The notes: generated by a model not told the origin, from the letters alone. A stretch of 63,500 bases of DNA from Mesostigma viride (GCA_009746045.1 RPFO01000065.1:865711-929210), one strand, 5' to 3'. Positions 48,010 to 59,696 are shown, counted from the first letter of the stretch. Translations and numbers: made by a program.

Positions 48010-48745
48010 AGCTGGGTAACTACTTGCGTCTTGCGGCCAAGATACGCAGCCTGCCTCGAGAGGGCTGCGTATCTTTGCCGCAGCCTGCCTCACCAGCTAA
48101 AAACCTTGCGGCCAAGATACGCAGCCTGCCTCCTCGAGGATATCCTCGAGGAGGCAGGCTGCGTATCTTGGCCGCAAGGTTTTTAGCTGGTGAGGCAGGC
48201 TGCGGCAAAGATACGCAGCCTGCCTCGGCAGCTGGGGAAGTAACTACTTGCGTCTTGCGGCCAAGATACGCAGCCTGCCTCACCAGCTAAAAACCTTGCG
48301 GCCAAGATACGCAGCCTGCCTCCTCGAGGATATCCTCGAGGAGGCAGGCTGCGTATCTTGGCCGCAAGGTTTTTAGCTGGTGAGGCAGGCTGCGGCAAAG
48401 ATACGCAGCCTGCCTCGGCAGCTGGGGAAGTAACTACTTGCGTCTTGCGGCCAAGATACGCAGCCTGCCTCGAGAGTCGAGGCAGGCTGCGTATCTTGGC
48501 CGCAAGACGCAAGTAGTTACCCTGGCAGCCAAATGACCAGCTAAAAACCTTGCGGCCAAGATACGCAGCCTACCTCCTCGAGGATATCCTCGAGGAGGCA
48601 GGCTGCGTATCTTGGCCGCAAGGTTTTTAGCTGGTGAGGCAGGCTGCGGCAAAGATACGCAGCCCTCTCGAGGCAGGCTGCGTATCTTGGCCGCAAGACG
48701 CAAGTAATTACTTCCGCAGCTGCCGAGGCAGGCTGCGTACATTTT
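48010..48745. repeat. Cluster of three large palindromes between divergent genes
   Basis: A 25-bp word, GCGGCCAAGATACGCAGCCT followed by GCCTC, recurs in both orientations more than ten times. It builds palindromes centred at 48141/48142 (perfect over about 154 bp), 48331/48332 and 48585/48586 (one mismatch), each with centre CCTCGAGGATATCCTCGAGG. The first two centres are 190 bp apart. The cluster lies in the 1.4-kb gap between the start codons of the two repetitive genes. Confidence 0.95.
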
Positions 48746-49204
48746 GGCGGCAAGTTCCCCAGCTGTTCGCTGCTTTGGCAAGTTGTTGCAACGACTTCGC
48801 CACGTGACTGCCAACAGGGGCGCCTGCGTTCAAGTCTTCAGTGCGTGCCCTGGCGGCACATCATTATTACGTAAATAGCCGTGAAGCTTTCGGTACCTTA
48901 GCAGTTTATAGTTGGATTTATGGCAGACAAGGCTGACTGCAGGATATTATTTTGTGGTTTAACAAGTGACGCCGAAATGAATAGGCACGGAGCCGAAAAA
49001 TAGCCGACGTAGTTCAGTTGATTTGGAGACGAGTTGTTAGCATTGATGACAAAAATGGGATTAGGTTTACACAGGACAGTAATAGGCGCTGAGCCGGCTG
49101 CTTACTCTTATGAGGTCCGGCATCCATTCAGCGCCGGGGGAGTCCTGCTTTTGGTTTAGGTTGAAACTTTTATAAATGTTAGAGATAAAGGCTAGGATAG
49201 CAAA

Positions 49205-52170
49205 ATGGCCGAACATGTCGAGTGGGACGGAGGTATTGTCTCCGACTCGGACGACGATGACGATTTTGCGTACCATGACGGAGGGCTCGGTCGTGCTATA
49301 CTGGCATCCCACGTGCCAAATGCTCTGCAACACCGACGTCCCCTGGCCCCCCATGTTGGTGGGGGTGGTGAAAAGGTAGAGCAGCCTGCCGATGAGGGGG
49401 GCAGCGAGCCTCACCTGGTCCTCTCTGTATACCGTGCCAGGAGCATGACCGATGCTTGGCATCAGTGGGACCCGAACAGCGCCACATGGCCTCTGCCGAG
49501 CAAGTCGTCCGCAAACTCCCACACAGTCACCATCGCAGCATCCGAGGTCATCCTCACCTATTGGATCCCGGCGAAGAAGCCCACCTCGCGCCACTTGGTG
49601 TCTTTGGATGCCAAGAAAAGGCTGTCTGCTGCGTGCCTGACCGCGCTCAAGCAGGTGCCAAGGGACGCAGGTCACCCGACGGTTGACTGGCAACTAGCTT
49701 CAACTCCCAAGGGCCAAGGGTGTGGTGCGCATGGCTGAACGTTGCTGGCAAACGATCTTGGAGCAGGTGATGGGTGGCAAGCTCTGCCTGGTAGGACAAC
49801 TTGTGTGCAGCTATGAGATTGTGCACGAGTCCGTCGGCGGCCGCACAGTGAACCGTCCTAGAAGATTCCATGGTCAAGTGGCAGCTGTGGACACGGAACA
49901 TGGCAAGCAAGGTGGCTATGTTTTGGGGTGCTCAATGGGAAGAGCAGGCGGTGACGTGTGTGGACCTCCCAGAATTGGGGAAGAAAATCTGTGGATGCCC
50001 CGGTGTGTCCGTCCCTCCTCTGCAAGCGTCTGAGATCGCCGTTGCCGAGTCCCGCTTACGTTCGGAGGTGCACGCTGCGCTGACCAGCGCAACTGCGCGC
50101 AGCTCGCCTGAGGCAGCGCGCGGCACGGCCGACACAACTAAGCGCAAGCCGCCTGCGCCTGCAGCAACCAGCACAGCCACGCGCAACCCACGTGCGGTGG
50201 CGACCAACTTGCGCGCAGCAGTGCGCGCCCTGAATGATAAGGCTGCAAGTGACTTGCGTGCGCCCGCGCGTGCGGCCACCGGCGCGGCTGCACCTAGCAA
50301 CTCGCCTAGGCCCGCGCGCGCGGCAGCCGGCGTGGCTGCACCTGCCAACTCGCCTGCGCCTGCACTCACGACCACCGGCGCGGCTGCACCTAGCAACTCG
50401 CCTACGCCCGCGCCTGCGGCCCCCGGCGCGGCTGCACCTGCCAACTCGCTTGCGCCTGCGCGCGCGGCAGCACCTGCCAATTCGCTTGCGCCTGCGCGCG
50501 CGGCAGCACCTGCCGACTCGTCTGCGCCTGCGCCCGCGGCCACCGGCGCGGCTGCACCTGCTGACTCGCCTGCGCCTGCGCGCGCGGCAGCCGGCGTGGC
50601 TGCACCTGCCAACTTGCCTACGCCCGCGCCTGCGGCCACCGGCGCGGCTGCACCTGCCAACTCGCTTGCGCCTGCGCGCGCGGCAGCACCTGCCAACTCG
50701 CCTGCGCCTGCGCGCGCGGCCACCGGCGTGGCTGCACCTGCCAACTCGCCTACGCCCGCGCCTGCGGCCACCGGCGCGGCTGCACCTGCCAACTCGCTTG
50801 CGCCTGCGCGCGCGGCAGCACCTGCCAACTCGCCTGCGCCTGCGCGCGCGGCCACCTGGGCGGCTGCACCTGCCAACTCGCTTGCGCCTGCGCGCGCGGC
50901 AGCACCTGCCAAACTCGCCTGCGCCTGCGCGCGCGGCCACCGGCGTGGCTGCACCTGCCAACTCGCCTACGCCCGCGCCTGCGGCCACCGGCGCGGCTGC
51001 ACCTGCCAACTTGCCTACGCCCGCGCCTGCGGCCACCGGCGCGGCTGCACCTGCCAACTCGCTTGCGCCTGCGCGCGCGGCAGCACCTGCCAACTCGCCT
51101 GCGCCTGCGCGCGCGGCCACCTGGGCGGCTGCACCTGCCAACTCGCTTGCGCCTGCGCGCGCGGCAGCACCTGCCAAACTCGCCTGCGCCTGCGCGCGCG
51201 GCCACCGGCGTGGCTGCACCTGCCAACTCGCCTACGCCCGCGCCTGCGGCCACCGGCGCGGCTGCACCTGCCAACTTGCCTACGCCCGCGCCTGCGGCCA
51301 CCGGCGCGGCTGCACCTGCCAACTCGCTTGCGCCTGCGCGCGCGGCGGCACCTGCCAACTCGCCTGCGCCTGCGCGCGCGGCCACCGGCGTGGCTGCACC
51401 TGCCAACTTGCCTACGCCCGCGCCGGCGGCCACCGGCGCGGCTGCACCTGCCAACTCGCTTGCGCCTGCGCGCGCGGCAGCACCTGCCAACTCGCCTGCG
51501 CCTGCGCGCGCGGCCACCGGCGTGGCTGCACCTGCCAACTCGCCTACGCCCGCGCCTGCGGCCACCGGCGTGGCTGCACCTGCCAACTTGCCTACGCCCG
51601 CGCCTGCGGCCACCGGCGCGGCTGCACCTGCCAACTCGCTTGCGCCTGCGCGCGCGGCAGCACCTGCCAACTCGCCTGCGCCTGCGCGCGCGGCCACCGG
51701 CGTGGCTGCACCTGCCAACTCGCCTACGCCCGCGCCTGCGGCCACCGGCGCGGCTGCACCTGCCAACTCGCTTGCGCCTGCGCGCGCGGCCACCTGCGCG
51801 GCTGCACCTGCCAACTCGCTTGCGCCTGCGCGCGCGGCAGCACCTGCCAAACTCGCCTGCGCCTGCGCGCGCGGCCACCGGCGTGGCTGCACCTGCCAAC
51901 TCGCCTACGCCCGCGCCTGCGGCCACCGGCGCGGCTGCACCTGCCAACTCGCTTGCGCCTGCGCGCGCGGCAGCACCTGCCAACTCGCCTGCGCCTGCGC
52001 GCGCGGCCACCTGCGCGGCTGCACCTCCCGACTCGCCTGCGCCTGCGCGCGCGGCAGCCGGCGCGGCTGAAGAAGATATGTTGTCTGATTCCCGTCGTCG
52101 CCGGGCACACCGTTACATAGTGTGTCCGGACAGTGATAGCGATGGAGCCCCGGAGGCTGTGGAAACATGA
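49205..52170 (+). CDS. Ala/Pro-rich repetitive protein, unknown
   Basis: The N-terminal frame (49205-49738) starts MAEHVEWDGGIVSDSDDDDD and has a globular part (HLVLSVYRARSMTDAWHQWD, ASEVILTYWIPAKKPTS). A second frame (49735-49860, ERCWQTILEQVMGGKLCLVG) bridges to the long frame from 49870 (VKWQLWTRNMASKVAMFWGA, then LPELGKKICGCPGV). Then 50290-52060 encode tandem APANSPAPARAATG-type repeats. A one-base addition (CAAACTCGCC for CAACTCGCC) at three places shifts the frame without meeting a stop. The end is SDSRRRRAHRYIVCPDSDSD. Acidic and basic tails resemble the partner gene in style, but no domain is recognised. Frame breaks at about 49735 and 49865 could be introns or errors. A TGTAA signal lies at 52328. 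Confidence 0.5.
50290..52065 (+). repeat. GC-rich coding minisatellite open in all six frames
   Basis: The units are 36 or 48 bp long (GCGGCAGCACCTGCCAACTC, GCGGCCACCGGCGTGGCTGC) and are joined into higher-order blocks of about 130 bp. Every frame on both strands is open for hundreds of codons, because the repeat contains neither TAA/TAG/TGA nor their complements in any frame. Confidence 0.92.
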
Positions 52171-52327
52171 AGTCGCGGTTGCTACCATTGTTGCTACCAA
52201 TGATTGCTATGTGTGCACCATGGCTGCCAACATTGCTGCTTCCTTTGCTGCTTCTCCGCTGATATGCCGTGCTTTTGATTCACTCTCTGCCATGCATGCC
52301 AGTATAGTGCTGCCACCATTGTCATGA

Positions 52328-52332
52328 TGTAA
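52328..52332 (+). terminator. TGTAA poly(A) signal of the Ala/Pro-rich gene
   Basis: TGTAA in CATGATGTAACTTGTC lies 158 bp after the stop at 52170. Confidence 0.5.
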
Positions 52333-52925
52333 CTTGTCAACACCAATGCATGTTCTGATTCTGATGTGATTGATTATATTCCTGGCCTGCATGAGTCTGT
52401 TGAGGTTGTTTGTCGCTGCTGCGGCTGCTATGACCATTACTAGTGTGCTCATGTGAGTTTTTTGCCATGTCCATTTGCGCAGTCATGGAGCATTTCAAGG
52501 TTTGCCCGAGATTTACGAGACCCAAGTGTCAGTCATTTTCCGCGAAGCCGCGATATAATCCCTGACAGAAACTGGCAAAAACCACATGGAACATATGCAG
52601 AATCCTCCTTGATAATGTCTCATGTAGTAGATACATTCCAGCCTTTGCAATTACAATCACGTCACTAAATTTTAAAGTATGCAAAATTACAAGCTGTGAG
52701 TGCAATTGTCTCTACTCATCATAAGATACCAGCTTGACAATCATGAATGCCCATTTGGTTACAGCATATAAGGCAACTTGTCATTATATAACACAATTAT
52801 TGACTTGAAACTCCTCGACCAATGCAAAAATTTGCCCAAACCTTCTATCAAACTATTTTGGGAAGTCCACAGCATCCAAAAAACACATTTTTCAAATTTT
52901 CATTTAGGACAGACCTGCAGCCTCC
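52333..52925. other. Right subterminal part of the 9-kb element
   Basis: AT-rich and without a coherent ORF. It contains the CTGTCC motif in inverted order next to the right terminal repeat. Confidence 0.4.
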
Positions 52926-53012
52926 CAAATCTGTCCTAACCCAAACAAACCACCCTTAGTCAGTGTTGCGAATCTGACCATTCGCAAATCGGCGTCGGGC
53001 CTGGATCTGGCG

Positions 53013-53225
53013 CCTCGCAATTTGAAATTTGCCGTCTCATTAGGTACGCAATCTACCGACTTGCGTACATAAGTAGTACTGTAGGACGGCGCAAGGGCGC
53101 AAGTGCGCACTTGTCGCGCCTCGCAATTTGAAAATTGCCGTCTCATTAGGTACGCAATCTACCGACTTGCGTACATAAGGAGTACTGTAGGACGGCGCAA
53201 GGGGGCCAGTGCGCAACTTGTCGCG
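53013..53225 (+). repeat. Tandem duplication of about 115 bp
   Basis: The segment CGCCTCGCAATTTGAAA...GCCGTCTCATTAGGTACGCA, then CTACCGACTTGCGTACATAA through GTAGGACGGCGCAAGGG, occurs twice with a few differences. The second copy runs into the palindromic module. Confidence 0.9.
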
Positions 53226-53550
53226 CCTCTTCACCGTGTACACCCGGCATGTATACCCGGAGTGTACACCCGGAGTGTACACCCGTGTGCACCCGGGAGT
53301 GCAGACCGAAGTGGAGCGTGACCCACAACGACGTTGTGGGTCACGCTACACTTCGGCCCACCGCCACGCTCAAAGTGTCGGCGCTTGCATACTGTACATA
53401 TGTTATGTAGTGGCGTGATCCACAACGTCGTTGTGGGTCACGCCACTACATACAGTGCATACAGGGCCTTAGCGCGTGGCAGTAGACCGAAGTGCACCCG
53501 GCGTGTACACCGGTGTACACCCGGAGTGTACACCCGTGTGCACCCACTTA
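53225..53550 (+). repeat. GTGTACAC/GTGGCGTGA palindromic module, copy 3
   Basis: It has the same components as 37140-37545: CCCGGAGTGTACACCCGGAG, a 31-nt inverted repeat GCGTGACCCACAACGACGTT at 53318-53348, TGTCGGCGCTTGCATACTGT, and the 47-nt near-palindrome at 53405-53451. It ends about 90 bp before the next gene, as copy 2 stands before the oxygenase gene. Confidence 0.9.
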
Positions 53551-53641
53551 TGTACAGGCGGACTTGAGGATGAATTACCATCCTTGAAAAAATGATGTTT
53601 TGACGTATGTAGGTGGTCGGAAAGTTGCACGAACGGCAGCG

Positions 53642-55053
53642 ATGGCAGACGGCTTGGCTACGTCGGCGGAGAGAGTGAAGGACACACTGGCCACCATGCG
53701 CTCGACATTGCGTGAGCGGGTAAGTACAGTAGACGGTTACGCAGTTGGCGGGTATAATTTCATGTTACGCGGCTGGGCATATTACGGAGACAAGGTCCTT
53801 GTCCCTGGCGTTATGCAGGCAGGTGATGCGTGGCCGGGCGCCATGCCCTTTTTGTTTTTTTTGGGCCAACATGCACCTGATGCTTTTCGGCGGTTGTTGA
53901 CAACCCAATCTGGTGGCTGGCATCCATGCTTTGGACGTACGGGGGCCGGGATGCACGTGCACGGAGCGCAGGTGAACAATTGCAAGACACCGAATGACTT
54001 CGTCAGTCTGTCCAGAGATTTTGAGGGCTCTCCCGTTGAGAGGCTCGTCGTTACCTTACACACGAAACAGGAGTTACACAGGCGCAAGGATGACCTGAAG
54101 AAGCTGGCTGGCGATACGTGGGACGTCAACGCATCCACGGCCGCCGTAAGGTTTTCCCTGTAATGTAGCTACAATGTTGTTGCTTTCTGTTGGATGCATT
54201 GCAGGTAGAATGCTAGGCCTTGAACCAACCGGCCGAGGCACATGGGTGACGTCTCTGAATTTGTGGCATGGGGTGTTCCTGGTTTCATGCTGCTTCAATG
54301 TACATGGATGCCGTTTGTACGCAGCATCGACGACTGAATGAGCACCAGAATAAGCGCGCTGCAAAGGTGTGGCCTGTCAAGAGTGAGCGCGATGCAAACC
54401 TGCGGAAGCTTGGAGCCTCAACATCGTCTGCTGATGAGCAGAAAGAGGCTGAAGGTGCAGCGCCGGTTGCGTCTGGGGGTAATACACGGCAACCAGCGAC
54501 GCAGGGTCAGCTCGCAGTCCTTCCCCCGCCCCTAACCTCCGCCTCCCCCCCAATGCCGTCCTTGGCTCTCTCAGGGGGCTTATCAAGCCTCCCACATGCG
54601 GACAGTGCTGCCCGTGCTGGCTACGAGGTAGCAAATGAGGCGCAACATCTGCTTCGAGCTGCGCTAGAGGCTTTGCAAGGCGTGACAGCAAGTGCGGCGC
54701 CAATCCTTAAAGACCCCGTTGCCGCGGGTAATCTGGCGCAGGCAGTCGTGACCAACCAGATACTCGCGCAGGTAGGGCTCCTGTTATTTTGCACTGAGTT
54801 TACCTGTTTATCGGGTTGTTTGTTGTGTTCAAGCAGTAACGTCTTATCTGAGCATCTCCATTGTTAGGATGTCCACGGCCTTGGCACACCGGGCTTATTT
54901 ACAGCAATAATCTGCCTGGTGATGTGTGTGATCGGCACTGTGTGTTGCAGCTCATGCTGTCCTGAAAAGGATAATAACACAAGTAGATATGCATGCGGAA
55001 TGACACTTGCAGCTAGAGGTATAGAGATTGCTGCCACCATTACTGTATGTTGA
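53642..55053 (+). CDS. Unknown protein, two or three exons
   Basis: Exons are 53642-54145 and 54325-54771 (donors GCC|GTAAGG and CAG|GTAGGG, acceptor ACGCAG, phase 0), possibly followed by 54868-55053 to a TGA. The N-terminal part has YNFMLRGWAYYGDKVLVPGV, QHAPDAFRRLLTTQSGGWHP and TKQELHRRKDDLKKLAG. The second part is Ser/Ala/Pro-rich and ends in helical AGYEVANEAQHLLRAALEAL. The optional last exon has a hydrophobic run, AIICLVMCVIGTVCCSSCC. A single-exon form ending at 54163 is possible and would carry TGTAA across its stop. I recognise no family. The upstream palindromic module links it to the oxygenase locus. Confidence 0.5.
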
Positions 55054-55448
55054 ACTTATAAACACGTCATCTCTGGCAGCATGGAATTGCTAGCTACATT
55101 CTAGGACTGAAATACAGCACACGGTCAGTTGGCCAACTTGCCAAAAGTAATAAGACATTGTGCCAGAAACAGACATCTTGCCTACTCGTGGTAGGCCACC
55201 ATGCAATATTGATCTACATGAAGCAAGAATCCATACGGGCTGCCAACAATGTGGCTAGCGTGCAGGATACCACTGATGCATGCCAGCAACCTGACCCAGC
55301 TTCCCTAAACCATTAACACATATGCATGGTACGGTGGCTGGCTAGCAGCAGCCTGATATGGCTAAATAAGGCATTTATGTGCATCGCGAGTCACACCAAA
55401 TACCCCGCAGCCTGCGACGTAATGCCTCCGGCGGCCTCTTGCACTCGC
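55054..55448. other. Non-coding spacer
   Basis: No coding signal or repeat is recognised. Confidence 0.4.
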
Positions 55449-55673
55449 TCACTCTTGCCTCCTTCCATACGTGGCGCCCATGATATGGCGGGTGCTAGCC
55501 TTGCTCGGGTGGTGGAACCCGAGAATTGCATCCAAAAGTGTGCACGTCACCGACTGCTTGTAGTTACCTGTCGGCTGCCCTTTCTTGTTGAGAGTCTGTT
55601 CTTTCACGATGTGTGTCCAGACAGTCTCGAATACGGCCTGCATCTCGTCGGCCCCATCATCATCGTGTTCCAT
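55449..55673 (-). CDS. Small hypothetical protein, 74 aa
   Basis: The frame MEHDDDGADEMQAVFETVWT, then EQTLNKKGQPTGNYKQSVTC and LLDAILGFHHPSK, has a balanced, globular-looking composition, unlike the shadow frame opposite. It may be one exon of a larger gene. No family is recognised. Confidence 0.3.
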   Translation of the reverse strand: MEHDDDGADEMQAVFETVWTHIVKEQTLNKKGQPTGNYKQSVTCTLLDAILGFHHPSKASTRHIMGATYGRRQE

Positions 55674-56005
55674 AGACCCACACCATCACCGTCGCTAGCC
55701 ATGGTGCCTGGATGTCGATTGTGCTACGATTACAGTGTAAATGTTAGGTGCCAGATGCGCGCCCTTGTTGGCAGACAACATAACTTCGTCACCTAATTTC
55801 CTCGTCCTTCGTCTCCTACTAGACCCTATAGTCCGACACGCAGCAATCTGCAGCAATGTGCACACGTACAGTCATACATGCACGGCCAGCTTGGCACCTG
55901 CATGTCGTTTATTTGTCGCGGAGTTACAGGTCGCCTAGATACGGTCTATAGTTCCGGCACCACGTGCCGTCCAAAATGATGCCAGAACCTACTTCGAACG
56001 CGGTT

Positions 56006-56145
56006 CATACGCAAAAAAATACGCAAAAAATACGCAATACGCAAAAAAATACGCCGTGCGTATTTTTTTGCCCATTTTAATACGCAAATCTTGCGTATGG
56101 CGTATAATACGCATCGTACGGCGTATTATACGCCGTATGCCTGTA
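56006..56145. repeat. ATACGC repeat and inverted-repeat cluster
   Basis: ACGCAAAAAAAT units alternate with ATACGC/GCGTAT words. ACGGCGTATTATACGCCGT at about 56120 is close to a palindrome. The cluster lies downstream of the glutamine/proline-rich coding region. Confidence 0.8.
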
Positions 56146-57400
56146 CACTGCCACCGCTGCACCAGCTTTTGCGTGTTGCCCGAGAAAAACATTGGGATGT
56201 TGTCCATCTCAAAGGACTTCGGCAGCTGGTTATGCGTGACGATAATATACTGCTGGTGCAGCCAAGTCAGTATATTTCCAATAGGCTTGGTTGATGTCAA
56301 CAAGCCCACCGTCAGCAGTATACCTGTCCTTCAGCTCCACCTGCGCTTGCACCGGCATTCCCACCTTGGATCCCTCAATCGGCGACCCATTGTAGCCCTG
56401 GCACCGGCATGCTTGGCGTCCTTGGTAGAGTAGCCACAAACCTCGGCTCCAGCCCATAGCCTCGTTCCACCGTGTATGGACTGCCTTGCTGCAATCCCGG
56501 AATGATGCCTGGCCGCACCCACGGTGTTTGTAGCCGTGGCGTCGCTAGGGTTGTTGGTGCCGGCGCATGCGGCACGCCAAAAGAAAACCCAGTTTGTGCA
56601 CTAGGCATCCCAGGCACATGCTGCCGCGACGCCTGCATCTGTGGCACTTGCACCTGTGGCTGCACGGATGGTGCCTGCAACATTAAAGGCACCTGCGACT
56701 GCAACACCTGCGCCTGGGGCTGCCAAACTTGCGCCTGCGGCTGCAATACTTGCGGCTGTGGCGCCTGTGGTAGGTGCGGCGCTGGTGTCAGCGTTGCTTG
56801 CGTGGTCCACGTCGCGTGCCGGGCTTGCAATCTGCGCCGCCAACTGCGCCGTCTGCTGAGCACTGCTGCAACTGCATAGCCTGCTGTTGCTGCTGCATCT
56901 GTTGTTGGGATTGTGCTACATGTTGCAAAATCTGCTGCACTGACACATCCGCACCCACCCCCTGGCTGGCACTTGGCCCCTCGCTAGCCCGGTGCCTGCC
57001 AACCCGCTGAGCCGTATCTGCGATGATGGTGTGATGGGAAGTACTGCATGTTCCATCTTGAGGACCTGCCGCGCTGCCACCCAGCCCTCCGTTGACGACC
57101 GATGTGTCACCACCACCACCACCACCAACGCCACCACTCTGATCGGCGACCCCCCCCCCATTGCCCGGCACTCCCGGAACCCGCGACTGCTGGTGGGACG
57201 AGTGGCCCATTCCCGTTGTCGCCAGTTGGCAAGGATGCCTGCGTGCCTGCATGCAGCATCACCCTACCGCAGTGCGCCATCCACCACTGTGCCTTGGGGT
57301 TGGCGCCCGGCCCCTTGATGTTGACCATCTTGGTCTGCCATCGAGCTTCGTGCTTGTGCTCTCGTGAGCACCGTTTCTGCATCCAGTCACTGGGCTACAG
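56146..57400 (-). pseudogene. Gln/Pro-rich coding region in several frames
   Basis: Pieces on the minus strand read in order. They are EHKHEARWQTKMVNIKGPGA and WWMAHCGRVML near 57350-57260; a Gly-rich stretch with a C/G homopolymer near 57155, where the frame shifts; VQQILQHVAQSQQQMQQQQQ near 56900; PQPQVLQPQAQVWQPQAQVL near 56730; and perhaps THNQLPKSFEMDNIPMFFSG near 56220. This looks like one low-complexity protein gene with introns or frame errors. No domain is recognised. Confidence 0.35.
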
Positions 57401-58311
57401 AGTGAGCAGACGTAGTGCAAAATCAGTATGCACCACAGAGGCCACCACTTGGCCCCTTCAACTTGCTGGCACCACACCAGATGCACAGGGCAAGGAGAAA
57501 GAAAAGCAATTGCCTGAAAGCTGAAAACCAATGCTGCTTCAGGACCTGCTTGCAAGCTGCCTGCCTTGACAGCCTTGCACAGCCAGCTTTACCTCCATTC
57601 CTAGTATTCAGGAAGAGGCCTCAGCCTTGACCAAGCTTACCTACCAAATCTCATGTAGCTCTGTGTGGATAAGACGAGAAGCCAGTGCGGCAACTTCACT
57701 TCTCAGAAGGTGAGACCTGAGAATGAGGTATGACTAGGTTATAGGCTTCACACTGGGTTCTTTGTTGCAAATGAAATGAACGTTTATTACCAATACTCTA
57801 CCTAACTTGGCAGCTCTGTTTCAGCAATAGCTGGGCTCGATGAAAGAAAGGAGGGCTGGCCACACTTGCCACGCACCACCATGACCAAGACAGAGTTCAA
57901 AGATCCACACAGAGCTACATCCAACGCCCTAGCTGGTGGAAAGACACACTCAGTTATGCCAATGAATGCCTCCCGCTTACGCAATATCTTGCGTCAGCCT
58001 TATACCTCGTAGCCACGCTCAGTATCTGACCCTGACGACAACCACTTTGTCGTCCATACTACTGCTTCAATTACACCAAAGGTACTCCGCGTGGCACTCG
58101 TCTTTGGTCAGCACCAAGACCTAAAAGTGCACAAAATCCTAAGTCGTTGTCTGCAGCGACTCCCTGTTCCGCATATGAAACATATCATCTAGCACTTTCT
58201 CTTTAGACGACAAAATCAACTAGACAACCTGCGTAGGCCAGAAATCACAGACGACAAAATGCCCTTGTCGCAGATCACTCCAGGGTCGGCTTGCCGACCC
58301 CTGAGCTTGCC
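57401..58311. other. Non-coding region left of the LINE insertion
   Basis: No ORF of note is seen. ACGACAAA/TTTGTCG words recur at 58035-58265, as in a decayed inverted repeat. Confidence 0.35.
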
Positions 58312-59626
58312 AAACAACTATATGAATTAATTCATTAATTAGGAACATAACTCCGTGGGGAGTATATGTAGCACATAGCCCTTGAGAGGGGGATATGGCC
58401 TATCATACATTCTAAGCTACTTCCTGCAAGGGTGGGAATGTAAACGACACTTGCTCTAGGTGCCCCAGGGCACCTGCACCCTCATGATGTATCACGCTAT
58501 GCCCAGCTAAGGGGGAGCATGGCATGTGGGGGAAGATCATCATAGCTATACAAAAGCTAGAGCGTGGCATCTCAGCAGAGAGCGGCTCTCTGCATGGGCG
58601 CAGCATAACTAAATAAAACTAGGCATCATCTGGAGTGTGGCACATCATAGGCACACATGTACATGGCTAAATATATAATGCTCGTGAATCAGCTGGTATA
58701 GTGCCTGTAGGAGGCGTACATCATGTACATGGCCACGGTCTATCTATTCTACACTACTACTGCTGTATTCCCCTAAGCTGGGGCGTCTGGAGTCGTTGGG
58801 GCCGCGGGGGTCGCCTGCCAGGGCTTGTGGCCGACGTAGATGGCCGCCCCCTTCCAGTACACCGGCTGCCCCGCCTTGGTCTGCCGGAGCTGGGGGTAGG
58901 TCGGCCATAGCTCCCGTCGCCGTTGTTGCTGCGCCAGGGTCAAGTCGTCATCAAGGGTGAAGAGGGTCTTCTCGAGCCGCTTGCGGCGTCTGAGAAAAGA
59001 AATCCAGTGTCCGCCGGGGTCTTGAAGGTGAGAAGGAGCGGGGGCGCCCCTGCCTTACCCCGCGCGCGGGGAAGGCGGTGGGCGACCAGCTCGATCTCAC
59101 CAGTAAGGCCCATGCGACCAAGGATTTCTCTATCAAAAGCACGCGCAAGCTTCTCGGAATTCTCACCTTCCTCCATGGTGAAGTTCTTGACAATGACGTT
59201 GAGGCTGCGCTTGGCGAGCTCGGCCTCCTCGCGGAGGTCAAGCGTCTGCCGTTGGAGCTGGGCTGCGACGGCGGAGGTGGTGGAGGTGGTATGTTGCTTA
59301 AGCATGTCCACCCAGGTGGTGATGGGAGGAGCATCGCCGGCCAGGCCAGCCGGGGCTGGCTTGGCGGCAATGTCCTTCACCGCCTGGGCGGTGAGGCCTG
59401 CGGTGTTCTGCAGAACCTCGATAGCGATGGCGTTGTCACGCTGGTGGATGTCGCGGAGCTGGGCGGTGATGGAGTCGGTGGAGGCGGAGGGGGGGGGGGG
59501 TGGAGGCGATGAGGGCGGCGGTGGCAGTGGGGATGGTGGGGAGCTCAGCAGCCAGCGTGCGACCCACGGCTGCCACATCTGCAGCAATGGGCGTCACGTG
59601 CTGTGAGAGGGCGGCGTGGAGGAGTT

Positions 59627-59696
59627 ATATACAACGATTCCTTACGGAATCGATACTAAGCGCTTAGTATCGATTCCGTAAGGAATCGTTGTATAT
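59627..59696. repeat. Left 70-bp terminal palindrome
   Basis: This is a perfect palindrome from ATATACAACG to CGTTGTATAT with centre TAAGCGCTTA. It is duplicated at 60675-60744. Confidence 0.97.

Larger units (their letters stand above)
43894..52955. mobile_element. 9.06-kb DNA element with 30-bp TIRs and TTA TSD
   Basis: A perfect 30-bp inverted repeat begins GGGTGGTTTGTTTGGGTTAG and ends GACAGATTTG at both ends (43894-43923 and 52926-52955). TTA flanks both (43891-43893 and 52956-52958). A three-base TWA target and GGG-starting ends fit PIF/Harbinger elements. Inside are two divergent genes, a 7-bp satellite and a palindrome cluster. I see no Harbinger DDE transposase, so the element may be non-autonomous or of a new kind. 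TTAGGACAG motifs recur next to both ends. Confidence 0.75.

Noticed and set aside
35420-55053. Endogenous giant virus fragment (intronless kinase, 2OG oxygenase, repetitive genes)
   Set aside because: No capsid, packaging ATPase, DNA polymerase or other core viral gene is present, and the region has transposon ends and introns. It remains only a weak alternative for the kinase/oxygenase pair.
58940-59606. Plus-strand ORFs over LINE ORF1 (for example 227 aa from 58923)
   Set aside because: They are antisense to the ORF1 frame, which has motifs shared with three other copies.
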